64,000 nucleotides of DNA from Zhengitettix transpicula. Its lineage: Eukaryota; Arthropoda; Insecta; Orthoptera; Tetrigidae. Both the position numbers and the translations under genes were made by a program. The notes under the pieces were generated by a model. It was not told where the DNA came from. It saw nothing but the letters and a program-made list of their open reading frames with translations, and searched no databases. The stretch spans positions 179,825,432 to 179,889,431 of the forward strand of contig CM073591.1 in NCBI GenBank assembly GCA_037074705.1, read 5' to 3'. Within the stretch, counting starts at the first letter, position 1. Each line of letters opens with the position of its first letter. Of the stretch, positions 11,788 through 24,330 are shown piece after piece.

Positions 11788-12354
11788 TTTGTTGGAGCAT
11801 CAACACACTTTTTGAAAATAGTTACAAAAGGAAGCTTTCATGCAACTTAAACCATCATCATTATAGGTGCAAAATAGCCAACAAATGAGATACACCTCTA
11901 CCCTTCATAATTTGCATAAATTACACAATACATGTCAAATTAAAGCAACTGGGAGAATGATTATAACATTAGCCATAAAATATTTTGGATAAGGTAAATA
12001 TAATAAGCAAGTTACATACAAACTGTGTATTTAAATATCTTTACATGAACTATATCATTAAAATTTGACCATCATAAAACAGGCCAATATTACACTGACA
12101 ATTTTTCCGTGCCAATAAATAATTCAAAAAATGTATGTGTAAGTAAGCTAGTTATTTGGCAAAGAAATTATCCTAATTATTAATACAGAATTTGTAATAA
12201 ATCCTTAATGAGTACTAAATAAACCACTTTAAAATATATATATATAATATATAACTCCTTACAATTTGCATATAAATACATACAATGGATGAGAATATTT
12301 TTAAATATATACAGTAAACATAATCAGTCATGAAGAATGAAGTACAAGGAACAA
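11788..12354. repeat. Direct repeat D, copy 2 (~565 bp)
   Basis: Second copy of the segment at 9991-10545, same orientation, about 1.8 kb away. It is not bordered by fold-back C, so it is more likely the original copy and the left one the duplicate. Confidence 0.85.
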
Positions 12355-15300
12355 TATCTATCTAATTGTTTCCAGTAAAGTTTATACAGTACTAAATTGC
12401 TTAATTTGTGGTATTTTATAATAAAATATTACAGACAGACATTAAGTTTTATTTAATACTTCATATATTGACATTAAAAATAGGTCTAGGGCTCCTTATA
12501 AAAATAGGCTTATAAAATATATAAACTTAAGCAGTTGTGGTGGCATTTATAAGCTTGTACAACTAAATTCATTATAAATTTGTATTTTCAGAGTATTAGA
12601 AGTAAATTACTAATATGTACTCTTATTTATTGATATAGTTTCATTGGTATTGTCAAATAAAATTGGTATCAAATTCATTAATCTATCAAAAACAAAATAC
12701 AAATCAAGTACAAAAACCACCAATAGCTGAAAAAGTTTTGGTGAAAAACATCAAATTTCCATTAATTGTAAAATTATAAAGTAAAATGATTCAAACACCC
12801 CAGATAGATTTTTATGGATAATTAAATACTTGAATCAATAAGTTTTACAAGCGGAAAAGTCCACCCATGAAACTGTACAAAATATTTGAACTCTTTTTAC
12901 ATTTGTCAACAATATTTTTTACCTTATTTCAATATTTTTACACACTTTCTTTGATTCGAACAAAAGCTATTTAGTTTAATTTCACCCCAAGTAATATCAA
13001 CATAAGGTACAGTATTGTATCTTTGAAAAATTAAATATAAACATATTAATAGACATTTCAAGTTAATTTAGTTAAATTTAATATTTCCCTTTGTACAGCA
13101 ATCACTGAATAAACTCATCCACACTATATAAATTACACTGCATTATTATACAACCAAATTTGTTTAAATTAAAGACATGGAATTACAACAAAGTAATTAT
13201 AAAAATGCAATACATACATCAAGCAAACCACGTACACTATAATTTTCAATTTTATATACAAATAAAAATGATTATTTAATTATTCAGGACAGATACATTT
13301 TATAAAAGAGTAATTAAAAAGAAATGATACATGAAGAATATACTAATCACTTAAGACTTTCAGTCTACATCATAGACAATTTATCACACATGTTCTTCTA
13401 AAATAATTTCAAATTTTTAGGTTAGATTTAATAAAATCTAGGTGAATAATTAAGATTAAAAATTTAAATTTTACAGACTAAAAGATAAATTAGATAAACT
13501 AAACCTGTCAGTGTAACATAACTGGAAGGATAAATAAATAAACCCCTAAAGTATAGAAGGAAAAATAGGAGCATTATTCTTGTATGGATCATATACACAG
13601 AACACAGAATTTTAATGATGATGTACATAATACATAAATATTACAGAAATTTAGTAAACTGTCAAATAATGTGGAATTAACATAATGATTGCTGCCATAA
13701 ATAGAATATATTTGTAATTGATTAAGGAAACCTCATTTTTCTAACAAAATTATACATTTCAGGTGCAATGTTGCACTACTGCTAACCTTGTTTCTTACGA
13801 AAAGTATACATTTCCCATGTTAATGTACAGTTTGTACTTGGTCAATGACAGAAAAGTTTATATTATGATAAGATAATGTATTCCTTAAAACTCCTAATAC
13901 TGACTAACATCAGCCACTATATAGTCTTGTACTTTACTGTACATAAGAGCTATTTATTATGACAACTTTTTGCACTCTTGAAAAGGTACATTAATTTTGT
14001 TTAACTTCAAATATCTAATGGAGAGATGATTTTTCCTAATCAACAATTAAGACACACAGCACAAATAACTAATGATAGAAAATTTGGGTTTTAAAAATGT
14101 AAGTATCTGTCAAAAAACTTCTATACTTGCCAGTATTAAAATAAATTCAAGCAGACAAAAAATCTGTAGATATGCAAAAAATATTGGTTTTACAAAAGTG
14201 AAAAATTGAATAATTTATCACAAGATTCAAGATGCATTATACTACAATTTAAATGGGAATATTTATTTTCCAAACTCATTATTAGAGGAATTTGAAATCA
14301 AATGTCACAAATACAACCAACTTTGTTAAGAAGAAACATTCAATATTAATGTCTTGTTTCCTCCTTCTGGTTTTAAATTTTGTTAGTTTTAGTTATAAAT
14401 AATGACTAGATCAAAAGTGTTTGCAAATTAAGAAACAATACCTAACAGAACACATTGGTTATCAGCAAAAAGAAATATGACCCCTGTAAACAATTTTGGT
14501 CTTTAAACATACTAATATGCATTGTAAGACCTTAAGACATATGATTCAAAAGTGACACACAATTTTTTCATAAACTACCATTTCTTTAAAATACATACAT
14601 CTATGAAAGCAACATTATATTAGATAAGTAAGTAGCCAAATTACAGACAGAAGTGTGAAATAAATACCACACAATGTTTCTGCAATCCTTGATGCTTTCA
14701 TCAAATGATTCAAGTAAAGGAAAAGCCATAAGAATTACAACTCCACATAACAGATGACAAACACAAAAAAATTTGCTTTTGAGTCATTGGTTTGTGCAAT
14801 GTGTCACTTGAATTACCTGACAAAAGCAACAATGATTGCAGAAATATTATGTATTTAACAATTATTTTTGTCTGTTATTTAGCTACTTAATTATCTAATT
14901 ATTATAGTTTTAGCACAGTCATTTTATATATTAATTTCAAAGCAACATGTGAAACTAGTTGCAAATATTTTGCTAAATTCAATCTAAGAATGCACTACTA
15001 CTCATATATTAATACAGCAGCATATAACAAAAAAAACATATCTTTAAAAATAAATACTTGAACTTGTAAATTAAAATTGTAAAGGCACGTACTATAATTA
15101 GAATCACAAATTCTATTCACCAACAACTTAACATTCTCATAAAGTAATATATATAAGGGGTAATTTAAGGTGTTTATAGTATTATAGTAAAATGAGACGA
15201 GGAAGGGAGGTTGCCAGGTCATAAAATTTTGTTTTGGAACAGGGGTATAATCTTTGCAGGGAGCAGATTGAAAATTATAATTCATGTAATTTAAAATGCA

Positions 15301-16138
15301 GGAGAAATAACAAAATTAAACGACAAAGAGTAAATGGATTCTCATGTTCTACCAAATAATAAAAATAAATTTAAGCAATAAGTTTAATTTTTGATAATTT
15401 TTAAAAAAACTTATCTGTTGCCATATGATAAAGTTTCCATTGCTGAGTCCATGGGTGGGAGTGGTAATGAAGAGAATTGCCTTGTACATTATATATGTAT
15501 ATATATATTAATAATAATATTAGTTATGATATGGTCAAAAATAATTGTGAAATAGGTATGGAAAGGAAAGGGAGATAGTTTGTAGTTTATCTGAAATTGA
15601 AGTATGGTGTAGCCACAGGGAACCAAAGGAAGTTCAAGATACCAGAATAAAGTATTATTTAAATTAACCACACCTTTAAGTGAAAGAAAAATATTGACTA
15701 CTTTATAGCTTAAACAATACAGTGTGTAGTGCCATAATACACCACAAAAACACTATGCTTAAACAAGTTTGCCAAAATAAAATAAGAAAAACTCAGTTGA
15801 AGTAAATTTACCATAAAGTATATGAAACATTTAAAGTTGACTATATAGACATTCACTGTTAAACTTGAATCACTAATATTCAAGAAAACAAATATATAAC
15901 AGAATAACACAATTTGTTCTAGTTCAGCTGCAAAAAAACACAAAAAAAAACAGTTTAATTAAAGTGTCCTTTTCTTGTTATTTACTTTCACTCAGTTGAT
16001 AAACAAAAGCCTCTTTTAGATAATGATCCACTATTGTCTTATTTCTGAATTCAAATATAATTCCTGTCAAGTCTTATTTATCAATCAGATGTGTTTGTGT
16101 TAACACTGATATTGTATCTCATGCAGAACTGGGTGAAA
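12355..16138. other. AT-rich region downstream of KMT5A
   Basis: There is no coding exon. Part of this may be the KMT5A 3' untranslated region, since the stop codon lies at 16139-16141 on the minus strand. I cannot place a poly(A) site with confidence: reversed AATAAA/ATTAAA signals occur far downstream (for example near 15380 and 14266) without other support. A copy of repeat family B lies at about 15535-15655. Confidence 0.5.
15535..15655 (+). repeat. Repeat family B fragment
   Basis: It shares GGTATGGAAAGGAAAGGGAGATAG, the CTGAAA(T/G)TGAAGTA patch and TAGCCA(C/T)A.GGAACC with the family B copies at 27905, 38580 and 45556. These appear to be tails of the Penelope-like element described at 28324-29690. 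Confidence 0.55.
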
Positions 16139-16349
16139 CTAGGATGTAAGCCATGGATGATACCGGATAGACTCTTTACTCCTGTCACCATAATCATACA
16201 TAACTTCTTCTCCTAGTTGAATATCTTCTTTTGCGATCAGTACAAGATGGGGTTTATTTAATATTGTGACTGTTTTTGTTACTAAATTTCCATTACGACT
16301 GTGATTTACTAATCTTCCCAACTTCCCTGATTCTGCCGTTGCATCAATG
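16139..16349 (-). CDS. KMT5A: KMT5A exon 6 (SET domain, second part, stop)
   Basis: Residues 281-350 plus TAG. It opens with CIDATAE after acceptor TTTTCCAG and holds the pseudoknot motifs NHSRNGN and YDYGDRS. The protein ends 12 residues after DRS, as in other SET8 proteins, with no separate post-SET zinc site. Confidence 0.97.
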
Positions 16350-19300
16350 CTGGAAAAATATTCAATATTTAAAATAAATAGTGTTTGATACATTAGAAAA
16401 ACATAAGACTATATGCACAATATGATTATGAAGTACAATCTAATAAAGAAAATTCACTGTTTCAGACCCCTTTATTAAGGTATTTAAATCCAAAATGCTA
16501 CAAAATACACACAAATTTTGTCGGCAAATTGACATTCAACTATCTCTTTTCCCCCCCAAGGGCGGGGGTGGGTGGGAAATAGTGTTTCTTCTGATATTTT
16601 TGTGTATAATTTCAATCCCTTTTGACATGGGAGGGGAGTACCTTTACGGATCAGGGTGGAGAGACATTACATAAAAATAACAGAGATTAGAGTCAAATCG
16701 GGTGGTTATGGACGTTTCACGAGTTTAATTATAACATTCAATTTGCCATTAAAACCCTGGGGGTGGAGTGGAAATTTTCAAACACGTTAAACAGACAATA
16801 TTTGCATGAAATAAACATTTTACAGGGTCAATAAGGTAGATAATGTTTGACCCAATGTTGTTTGTGTATAATTTCTATCATTATCTTTATTAGAAAGGAG
16901 CACTCTTCAGGGATGGTTACACAAAAATAACAGAGATGGATGGATGTAGCAGAGTTTAATTATGACAACCCAGGAAACACCAGGCACCCAGCTAATATGC
17001 CTATAAAATGGATTACAAAAAATCTCTAAGAGAAAATTGAATTATAAATGGCAGCAAATTTCCTCGACACGAAGGGAAAAGGTTAACATTAAAATGATTT
17101 ATTTAGTATAATATTCAAAAGATACATTTATTACATACCAGTACTGAATATTTCTATGTTTAAAATAATACATGTAGCAGCCTGTGTTTTGATCTTGGGC
17201 ATATACCGCTTCTCTTTCCTTGGCAACAGTCATGTCAATTAATTCTCCAGCATATTCCACAACAAATTCACCCTTATAAAAATGCCTTGTTGTTACAATA
17301 CCACGTCCCTTACCCTCAAAATTATGCACCTGGAATTAAAACATAAAAACATTATTTATTAGATGTAAGTTGGATTTAACTAATAACTACAATGTTCATT
17401 TTAAAAGTGACACAGTAATAAACGTTTTAAATGATTATAAAACTATAGGAAAATCTAAAGACACTAGATACAGAAGGAATTTTACTGTACATGAAAGGAG
17501 ACAAATTTAATACCTCATCAACATTTGTATTAATTCTGAAAACATAAAAGATAAAATACAGTGCTGATTATGTTAGAATCGGCACATTTGTAAAATACAG
17601 TAGACTCTCAATTATCCATGGTGATTAAACTGCAAGTTGAATGCCATAATTAATCTCAGCAGCATGCATAATCCCAGATTTGACTTGTATCTTTTTTTTG
17701 GCGTTATTTTTATGTAACCCAACTTCAGCCTACCCTTCAAGGTTCTCTCGTCCCCTAGTTGATAGCGGTTATAATATACACAGAATATATTAATGTTATT
17801 AATATATTAGTGTCATTAACCCAGCTAAATATTTATTTGACAAATATTGACAGGTTAACATTTTTGAACATTTCTATCACGCCCACGTCCACCCAGACCC
17901 TACCCCTCTCACCCACCTCTGCATGTTACACAGGTTGTGTTAAATAAATTCTGTGACACACATAACCCCAATTTCACTTGAATCTTGGTTGTTTTCGTGT
18001 AAATTTTCTGTATGTCTACTCCCTCCCCACCCTTTACCGTGCTTTCATCCCATACTGAAAGGGGTATAAATACTATGAATCTAATTAAACCAGAAAAAGC
18101 AAATATCCACCTTGATTGCATGTTTCAAAATTTTCACCACTGTCCTTTATGTAATGATCTCCACCCACAACCTTAAGGGTGCTCCCCTCCAAAGCCTGAA
18201 AGGGTTAGAAATTATACACGGAGAACATGAAGAGAAATTTTAATAATTTCATTGTTCCAAAATTATATTTATTAGACTCAAAATTCAGCCAGTTAACATG
18301 TTTGAAATTTCTCCTCTTGCCAGTCCCTCCCACCACTGCCATACCTCACACGTTGTTCAGGATGTCATAAATAAACTCAGCGACATCCGTTAACTTGGGA
18401 TCGACTCCAATCTCTGATGTTTTCGCGTTATTTTCTTGTAACTTCTCTCATCCCCAGCACTAACCAGACCAAAAAGGGGTTGAAATTAAAAACAAAATCG
18501 GTAGAAATATCATCAATGTCATTGCCCCTGATAAATATTTATTCTAGACAAATATTAACTTGTTTCAAAATGTACACCACCGCAAACCCTTCCTTGGGTT
18601 AGTCGAATGTCAAAATTCACTCACTGACATCCATAACACCAGATTTGACTCAAATCTCGATTGTTTCTGCAACATTATTATGGAATGCCACTCCACCTCC
18701 TCCCTTAAGGGAGGTCCCCTCGCAATCCTGAATGGGGTTGAAGTTATACACAGAGACCATGTAGAGAATTGTTATTAATCTCATTGATCCCAAAATATAT
18801 TTATTTGGCACAAAAAATGGCTGGTTAACATCTTTTAAAATTTCTACCTCACCCATTGCCCAGATTATCATAAATAAACTCTGTAACATCCATTACCTTT
18901 GATTTGACTCAAATCTCTATTGTATTCATGTTATTTTCTTGCCCATCTACCCCTACCTCTAAGGGTGATGTAAGGGTTTGAAATTATACTCAGATAACAT
19001 CCGTAGAAACACTATCAATCTCTTTGACCCTAAAAATATTTATGTGACTCTAATATTGACTGTTTTAGTATGCTGGTTTTTTCCACCCCCACTCTCGGGG
19101 TGGTAGACACGTCTCACCCCAAAAGTGGATGTTACCTGTTATTCAGGAATATATAATATAATAGAATAAAATTAAATAAATATGAATAAAAATCAATAAA
19201 ATAATATAATCTTAAAATTGCTGATAAACATTAATAGACTCCTGAGAACTGGTTTCTTCACAGTGCCAAATGATTTCCAAGTATGGTTAGTATAAGAGAA

Positions 19301-22300
19301 AAATATTAACAATATGCAATTTGGAGCGAGTTGAAGTTCACTAACACTGCTAAAAATCCCGGATCCATTCCAGATTATCAGAATTTTTTAAAAAACATGT
19401 ATAATATTATTTGTGCATGGAAACCTCTCCAGTACATTGCTCCACAAACTGCAGGTTGCCATTCACATGGAAGGATCAATATCACATCTGTCCAGGTATA
19501 ACTATTCATTACCACTCAAATAAATCCCTATACCAAATTAAATAAATTCAGGGTTATCAATACATACAAAATATAAACTGTGATGTAGGACAAAACAAAA
19601 GCTTACTTCCTAAGTGTGTGGCAAACAAATAAAAGTAACAGTATCAGTTTCTAAGAGCTGCTTTGCAGATTTTTCCCTAACGATTTTAACCACAACTGGA
19701 CATTAATTCTACTAAAAGTCATAATTACTTCCAATTCTGAACTGGGAACAATCCATTCAATTTGTATGTAGTATGAGACCTGTATTTATCATATATAAGA
19801 AATTTGAGCATTCAAATGTTTTAATTGTAACTATTTGCAAAGAATGCATGTTTGTGAATATTGTAGGTATTTATTGAAAAACAATACCTCAAGCCCTTCT
19901 TCTTTTTGTGATAAAATTGCTTGCTCTAAACTGTGCTGCCTCTCCTCTAACACAGCACGTTTAGTTTTACGTTCACTGCGACGTACAGGAAAATATTCAG
20001 TGAGCTTATGATTATTTCCAATAGATGTACCTGGTTTACAAAAGCTGGTCTTTGGACGTGACTGGGACTTTGCTACTACTTGTTGATTTGAAGTTTGGCT
20101 TGGATTCAATCTGAAATTAACAAAAATGATGAATTATATTAATCAGACTTCTTTTTAAATGAATGTAAAAACGTGAGCCTATTAGTCAGAAACATTTATT
20201 ATGAAATTTAAGCATTATCATTTAACAAACACAATGTATACACAATAATAACCGGTACCGACGACAAAACACTTAAATAGAAGTCAAAAGTGCCCTGAAG
20301 TCATTAAATGTCTGGTACAGTGCAAACAAATTGCTTCTCAATAAACAGAAAGTTCACTTGTTCACTTTTGTCCAGTAACAACAACACTGAATTATAGACT
20401 GATCATGCAACATTTCTCGGTGTTCAAGTTGACAGAACGTTATGATGGAATGAACATATTAAGGTACTCTTAAGTAAAATCAGTTCAGTCTGTTACTCCT
20501 CGATTTTTAATGCAACAAGCAAGCACTTTAATTGTAAAGACTATATATTATACATATTTCCATTCAAACATGTGCTAAAGAATTACGAGCTGGGGAGTTT
20601 CTTCTCACTTTGTGGAAATATTTTAAACTACAGAAACGTGTGATCAGAATATTATGTGGTAAAAATTACAAAGTAAGTTGTAGACCTCTCTTCAAAGCTT
20701 TTGGAATTTTAACGTTACCTAGTGCATACATTACGGAAACTCTAAAATTTGTAAAATGTAAGCAAAGTCTATTAATTACCAATGGGGAATTCCATGAATA
20801 TAATACCGGAAACTGGGCGACATTACAGACAAACATCTGTCACTTTTTGAAAAAAGTGTACATTGTTCAGGATTGTCATCCACTTAGCATCAAAAACATA
20901 AGCAGTCACAACATATTTATTAAGAAATGCAAAACTTTATGTATTACTCTGTTAATTAATTTGCATATTGGCCTGAACCAAACTCACATTAGTTCCCTAG
21001 AAAATACTGGTTAATGTATGGAATACTAATATAAATCTTTGACTGTATGCCCAAATGATAATTCACAATTGTTTATTTCATGTCGACCACACGAGATTTT
21101 CAGCCACTGAGAAGAACTGCCAGAGGCGCCAACACTTTCAATGCTCATCAATACAAGATGATGATATACAAATAAAAGTGTTATAAGTACAGTGTTATTT
21201 TTAGAAAACTTTTAGTGCTATTTGTGAAGTTAATTTCCGTTTACAATATTTTTCATTTCTTACTTTATATATAAGATTTCTTACTTGAGTAATGTTCTGT
21301 AATCCTAACATATTCTCTTATTTATGTATGTAGTATTTCTTATATTCCCCCTGATCCTATTTCATGTAATTTATATCACTATTTATGTATAGTTTTAATT
21401 ATATAGGGTATTTATGTATATCTCATTCATACATTTGTAAGTTATATGAATTTGACTTGTCCTCTTTCCTCAGTCGAGGACTACTGGAACAAATAAATCT
21501 AATCTAATCTACTTATGTTTCATTCCTAATTGAGTTCCTTCACGTGTAGAATTCAATTAAATTCCTAAAAATTTATTATATGAAAATTTATATCAACATC
21601 AATTTTTAAATATTGAAGTCTTTCCCAGTGTAATTGTTTGATAAACAGTTCTAGGTTTTCCCTCGGGTGTAGCATATTTAAACGCTACACTCGAGTGAAA
21701 ACCGAGAACTGTTTATTGAACATAATTTTTTTTAAAAAAAACATGTTGCAGCCACAAACTGTACTTTAGAAATTTACCTTGATTTAAATTTTAATGATTT
21801 ATATTGTATAATAAATTTTCTGATCAAAGATTAAAAATAAAAACTAATGTAAAGTCATCTGAATCCCTCTTATTCAAATTTTTGTAGACACAATACATGT
21901 AATTATAGTTTCAAATTGTTCTGCGGAATTCATGAAAATATTTACAAACAGCAATACTCAAGTTACAAATCTATCTAATAAATAAATTGCCTGCAAATGT
22001 GTACATCAGTGTAAAGTAATTGGATTGTAGGTGTAAGTTTTGCATACAAATCTACTCCCATGGAGCAATTTCATACAAGTGTATCCTTGCGACCAATAAA
22101 CAAACACTGTGTCGGGGTAAGACATGTCTACCACCCCAGGGTTGGGGTGCAAATTTTCAAACATGCTCAAACAGTACAAATTATTTGGATAGGAAAGGAA
22201 TATAGAAAAAATGACCGACATTAAATCAACAGCAACACAATGCTAGGAAGTAATTGTGTCAAATTTTAAGGCCCTGATCCACCTTCCTCAGGACAAAAGG

Positions 22301-23657
22301 ACTGAGCATCATGCTGGGCAGTCACGGTGTTGAATTCAAATTCAGGTGTGTGAGTAACAATTGATACTCAACAAAGCAAAAAACTTACTCTCTTCCTCTC
22401 TCAAGGAAAGTTCACAACAGTTGGAAAATAACATAAACATGCATATTATATACACAATACATACAAACTAGAGGTGGAAGGTAAAAAGTGATCAGGAAAA
22501 ACAGTTGTTAGAGGATGATGCAAGCAGGGATTTCACTGGATTGTAGAATGTGTTGGAAAGAGAGTTTCCAAAGATAGAGTGCAGCAACTGATGAATTTAC
22601 ATTGAACAGTAGTACTAAAATTTTTACAGAGTAAAATTATTTCAAATATAAATATCACTTTACCTTTGTCTTGATTTTGTTACTTTCTTTGGAGTTGATA
22701 AAATATGTATTAAGGACAAGGCATTTGAGTGTGATAGAGGGGGATCATCTTTGAAGTTCTGAATCTTGTGAGGAGTTGAGCAACTTATTTCTGGATTCTT
22801 AACATCTGAAAATAAGTATGTATGACACAAACGTAGTATATGCCTCCTTACTATTAATTGTTCATCAAATTAGATACGAGTCTAGTTGATACAGAAATTT
22901 ATATGAAAGCAAGCAAAATTTTAGATCGTACTGAGACAATGTTAATTTAAAGGTAAAGATGAAACTAATCAGAAATGGAATTTTAAATTTATAAATACAG
23001 CTGTATCTAGCGTAAACTAAATGTATTTCTATGATGGAATTGTAATAACATGCTGACCACTTTACATTTGAGCTGTTTAAGAATTATTATATTAATTCTG
23101 TACACTAGGCCTACATTTTTATACCTTTGGTCTAAATAAAAACTTCAGGACTGTTACTGTTGCAGCCTAAGATCACATTGAATATTTTTTTTATCATTTT
23201 TAATTAATGAGTGGAAAAAATGACAAATTATACAAGAAAAAGAATGTAAAACAGTATCAAATACCTTTACAAGTTTCTCCTACTTCCTCAGTCAGAGTTT
23301 TCAACACTGGCCTATCATCCAATGCGGAGTTGGCCGTGGTATTTGTGTTTTCTTTCTCTTTTAAAGGTAAAGAGGAAATTTCTGGGTGAAAATATCGTGT
23401 TATCTCTACTGAATGTGAAAGAGGACTTGAATGAGATAATTTCCCTTTAAATTGTTTCGAAGGTTTGACATCTTTTATTTTTGAGTCATTAAGAATGATA
23501 TTTTCTGCTGTGGAAACAGCTCTTCTAAACTTTTTTCTTCCTGCAAATTAGTAATTTGTTTAAATGCAAAATTGTTGAACACAAAATATTAAAAATAGAA
23601 GAGAATAAATTGTAAACAAATAACACTAATAAATAGTATAAACATACCTCCAACCAT
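16139..23657 (-). CDS. KMT5A: PR-Set7/SET8 histone H4 lysine-20 mono-methyltransferase
   Basis: Six exons (minus strand, in order 23648-23657, 23265-23540, 22664-22805, 19888-20110, 17139-17329, 16139-16349) join in phase to 1053 nt, 350 aa plus stop. The family adds one methyl group to H4K20 in the nucleus and acts in chromatin compaction, replication licensing and mitosis. The SET domain is complete: G-K-G-R-G at 223-227, FVVEYAGELI at 239-248, GCYMYYF at 267-273, NHSRNGN at 296-302 and YDYGDRS at 332-338, ending HPWLTS. Length and the end right after the SET domain fit the SET8 subfamily. Residues 176-187 (N-HKLTEYF-PVRR) resemble the PCNA-binding degron of vertebrate SET8. The start is the first ATG (23655-23657), giving an N-terminus MVGGRKKFRR, basic like that of relatives. 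Only the untranslated ends are unresolved. Confidence 0.95.
16545..17000 (+). repeat. Repeat family A, block 2 (KMT5A intron 5)
   Basis: About one and a half diverged units, with GAGTCAAATCGGGTGGTTAT near 16690 and GGGGTGGA(A/G)TGGAAATTTTC. The block ends at CCAGGAAACACCAGGCACCCAGCTAAT (16969-16995), related to the reversed motif at 46675-46700 (AGCTGGGTGCCCGGCG). Confidence 0.6.
17139..17329 (-). CDS. KMT5A: KMT5A exon 5 (SET domain, first part)
   Basis: Residues 218-280, from VHNFEGKGRG (acceptor TTCCAG) to NIQY. It contains the cofactor-binding GKGRG and the EYAGELI and QDQNTGCYMYYF segments. It ends TG before GTATGT, so the codon for Cys-281 is completed by exon 6. Confidence 0.97.
17640..19160 (-). 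repeat. Repeat family A, block 3 (KMT5A intron 4)
   Basis: Reverse-oriented units, with the landmark ATTTGACTCAAATCTC or similar near 17668, 17959, 18388, 18629 and 18889 (spacing 241-429 bp, so irregular). Each copy keeps AAGGGTGCTCCCCTCC-type and GGGGTTGAAATTATAC patches. This is the longest block of the family in the window. Confidence 0.7.
19888..20110 (-). CDS. KMT5A: KMT5A exon 4 (PIP-degron-like motif)
   Basis: Residues 143-217. It carries KLTEYFPVRRSERKTK, the counterpart of the vertebrate KLTDFYPVRRS segment, then the helix ending QKEEGLE just before the SET domain. It ends on a codon boundary at donor GTATTG. Confidence 0.95.
20310..21512 (+). mobile_element. Jockey-like LINE, 3' end (KMT5A intron 3)
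   Basis: The open frame 20610-21014 encodes LQKRVIRILCGKN, CRPLFKAFGILTLPSAY and ETLKFVK, the conserved C-terminal part of Jockey/CR1-type reverse transcriptase ORFs. Frameshifted remnants upstream (from about 20310) match the preceding RT thumb region. It ends AATAAATCTAATCTAATCTA, a short-repeat tail typical of such LINEs. The copy is 5' truncated and broken, and runs antisense to KMT5A. Confidence 0.75.
21636..21721. repeat. Short fold-back hairpin, family F
   Basis: The left arm 21636-21673 and right arm 21684-21721 are imperfect inverted copies, with ACAGTTCT and GGTGTAGC pairing with their complements around a 10-base loop. The flanking block TTGAAGTCTTTCCCAGTGTA is shared with the larger hairpin at 39045-39215. 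Confidence 0.65.
22018..22175 (+). repeat. Repeat family A, block 4 (head segment only)
   Basis: It contains the family's head: CAAATCTACTCCCATGGAGC, then CAAACACTGTGTCGGGGTAAGAC and a GGGTTGGGGTGCAAATTTTC patch, as at 55380-55505. No core unit follows. Confidence 0.6.
22664..22805 (-). CDS. KMT5A: KMT5A exon 3
   Basis: Residues 96-142, from acceptor TATTTTCAG to donor GTAAAG. It holds a Ser/Pro/Lys-rich linker ending STPKKVTKSRQ. The other two frames contain stops, and the used frame joins both neighbours in phase (1 base in, 2 bases out). Confidence 0.85.
23265..23540 (-). CDS. KMT5A: KMT5A exon 2
   Basis: Residues 4-95, from acceptor TTTGCAG to donor GTATTT. It encodes a basic head and a Ser/Lys-rich, probably disordered segment with low sequence conservation, as is usual for the N-terminal half of this family. 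It ends one base into a codon, completed by exon 3. Confidence 0.85.
23648..23657 (-). CDS. KMT5A: KMT5A exon 1 (start codon)
   Basis: Ten coding bases, ATG GTT GGA G, followed by the donor GTATGT. Joining to exon 2 gives MVGGRKK. The exon is too short to be found as an open frame. The 5' untranslated part continues to higher coordinates, with no defined start site. Confidence 0.8.
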
Positions 23658-24303
23658 TTTTAAAAGAATTTGACTTAAATAATTTGAATTATGATTTTCT
23701 AAGATATAGTTGACAGTCCATGACTATTCATTTGAAGATCGAAGAAAAAAAATGCAACAGTTTATAACAACGGCATTTCAAATATACATATAAATATGTT
23801 AATCACTCTAATAAAATAAATATACCGCCACTCAATATAATACTTTTCATAATTCTTGCCCCATTAAACAAATAAAATGAAAGAAAACATTATAAAACCA
23901 GGTTTCAAGCTATGTTGCTCAGTGCTGCAAGCGGATTGGCTGCGGCTACAAGCAGGTATACACATTGATTGAGAATTTATTCGAACTATACAGCCGAACA
24001 ACGTGTCTATTTCAAAGACAACTTTTGTGGTTTACTTTCTTTGATTTTTAACTTACTACTTAGTTATCTTTGCTTAAGTATTTATTTTGTTAGAACAGTT
24101 TTCACACTTGCATTCAATCGGAACATTTATGTGCATTCTGTTGCTAAATTTATTTATATAGTTATTTTGGTACATCCCTATATTGAGAATGTAAGTGGTT
24201 GTTCCATTCTATAGAAGAACACTGGTATGGTGGTTTGTAAAATACTGAGAAATTTACGAATTCTACAATCATTGAATTGACAGTGAATTCTGGGATATTT
24301 ACC

Positions 24304-24313
24304 AAGATGGCGG
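24304..24313 (+). promoter_or_regulatory. YY1/Pho-type motif AAGATGGCGG near the sno start
   Basis: AAGATGGCGG, 48 bp upstream of the sno start codon, matches the vertebrate YY1 element often found at or just downstream of transcription starts. The identification rests on motif similarity only. Confidence 0.4.
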
Positions 24314-24330
24314 GAGTAAGCATTCGATGA
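24307..24330 (+). other. Seven-codon upstream reading frame before sno
   Basis: ATG GCG GGA GTA AGC ATT CGA TGA lies in the probable sno 5' leader and overlaps the AAGATGGCGG motif. It ends 30 bases before the sno ATG. If the transcript starts upstream of 24307, this could reduce initiation at the main start. A possible donor (GTAAGC, 24316) lies within it. Confidence 0.35.
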
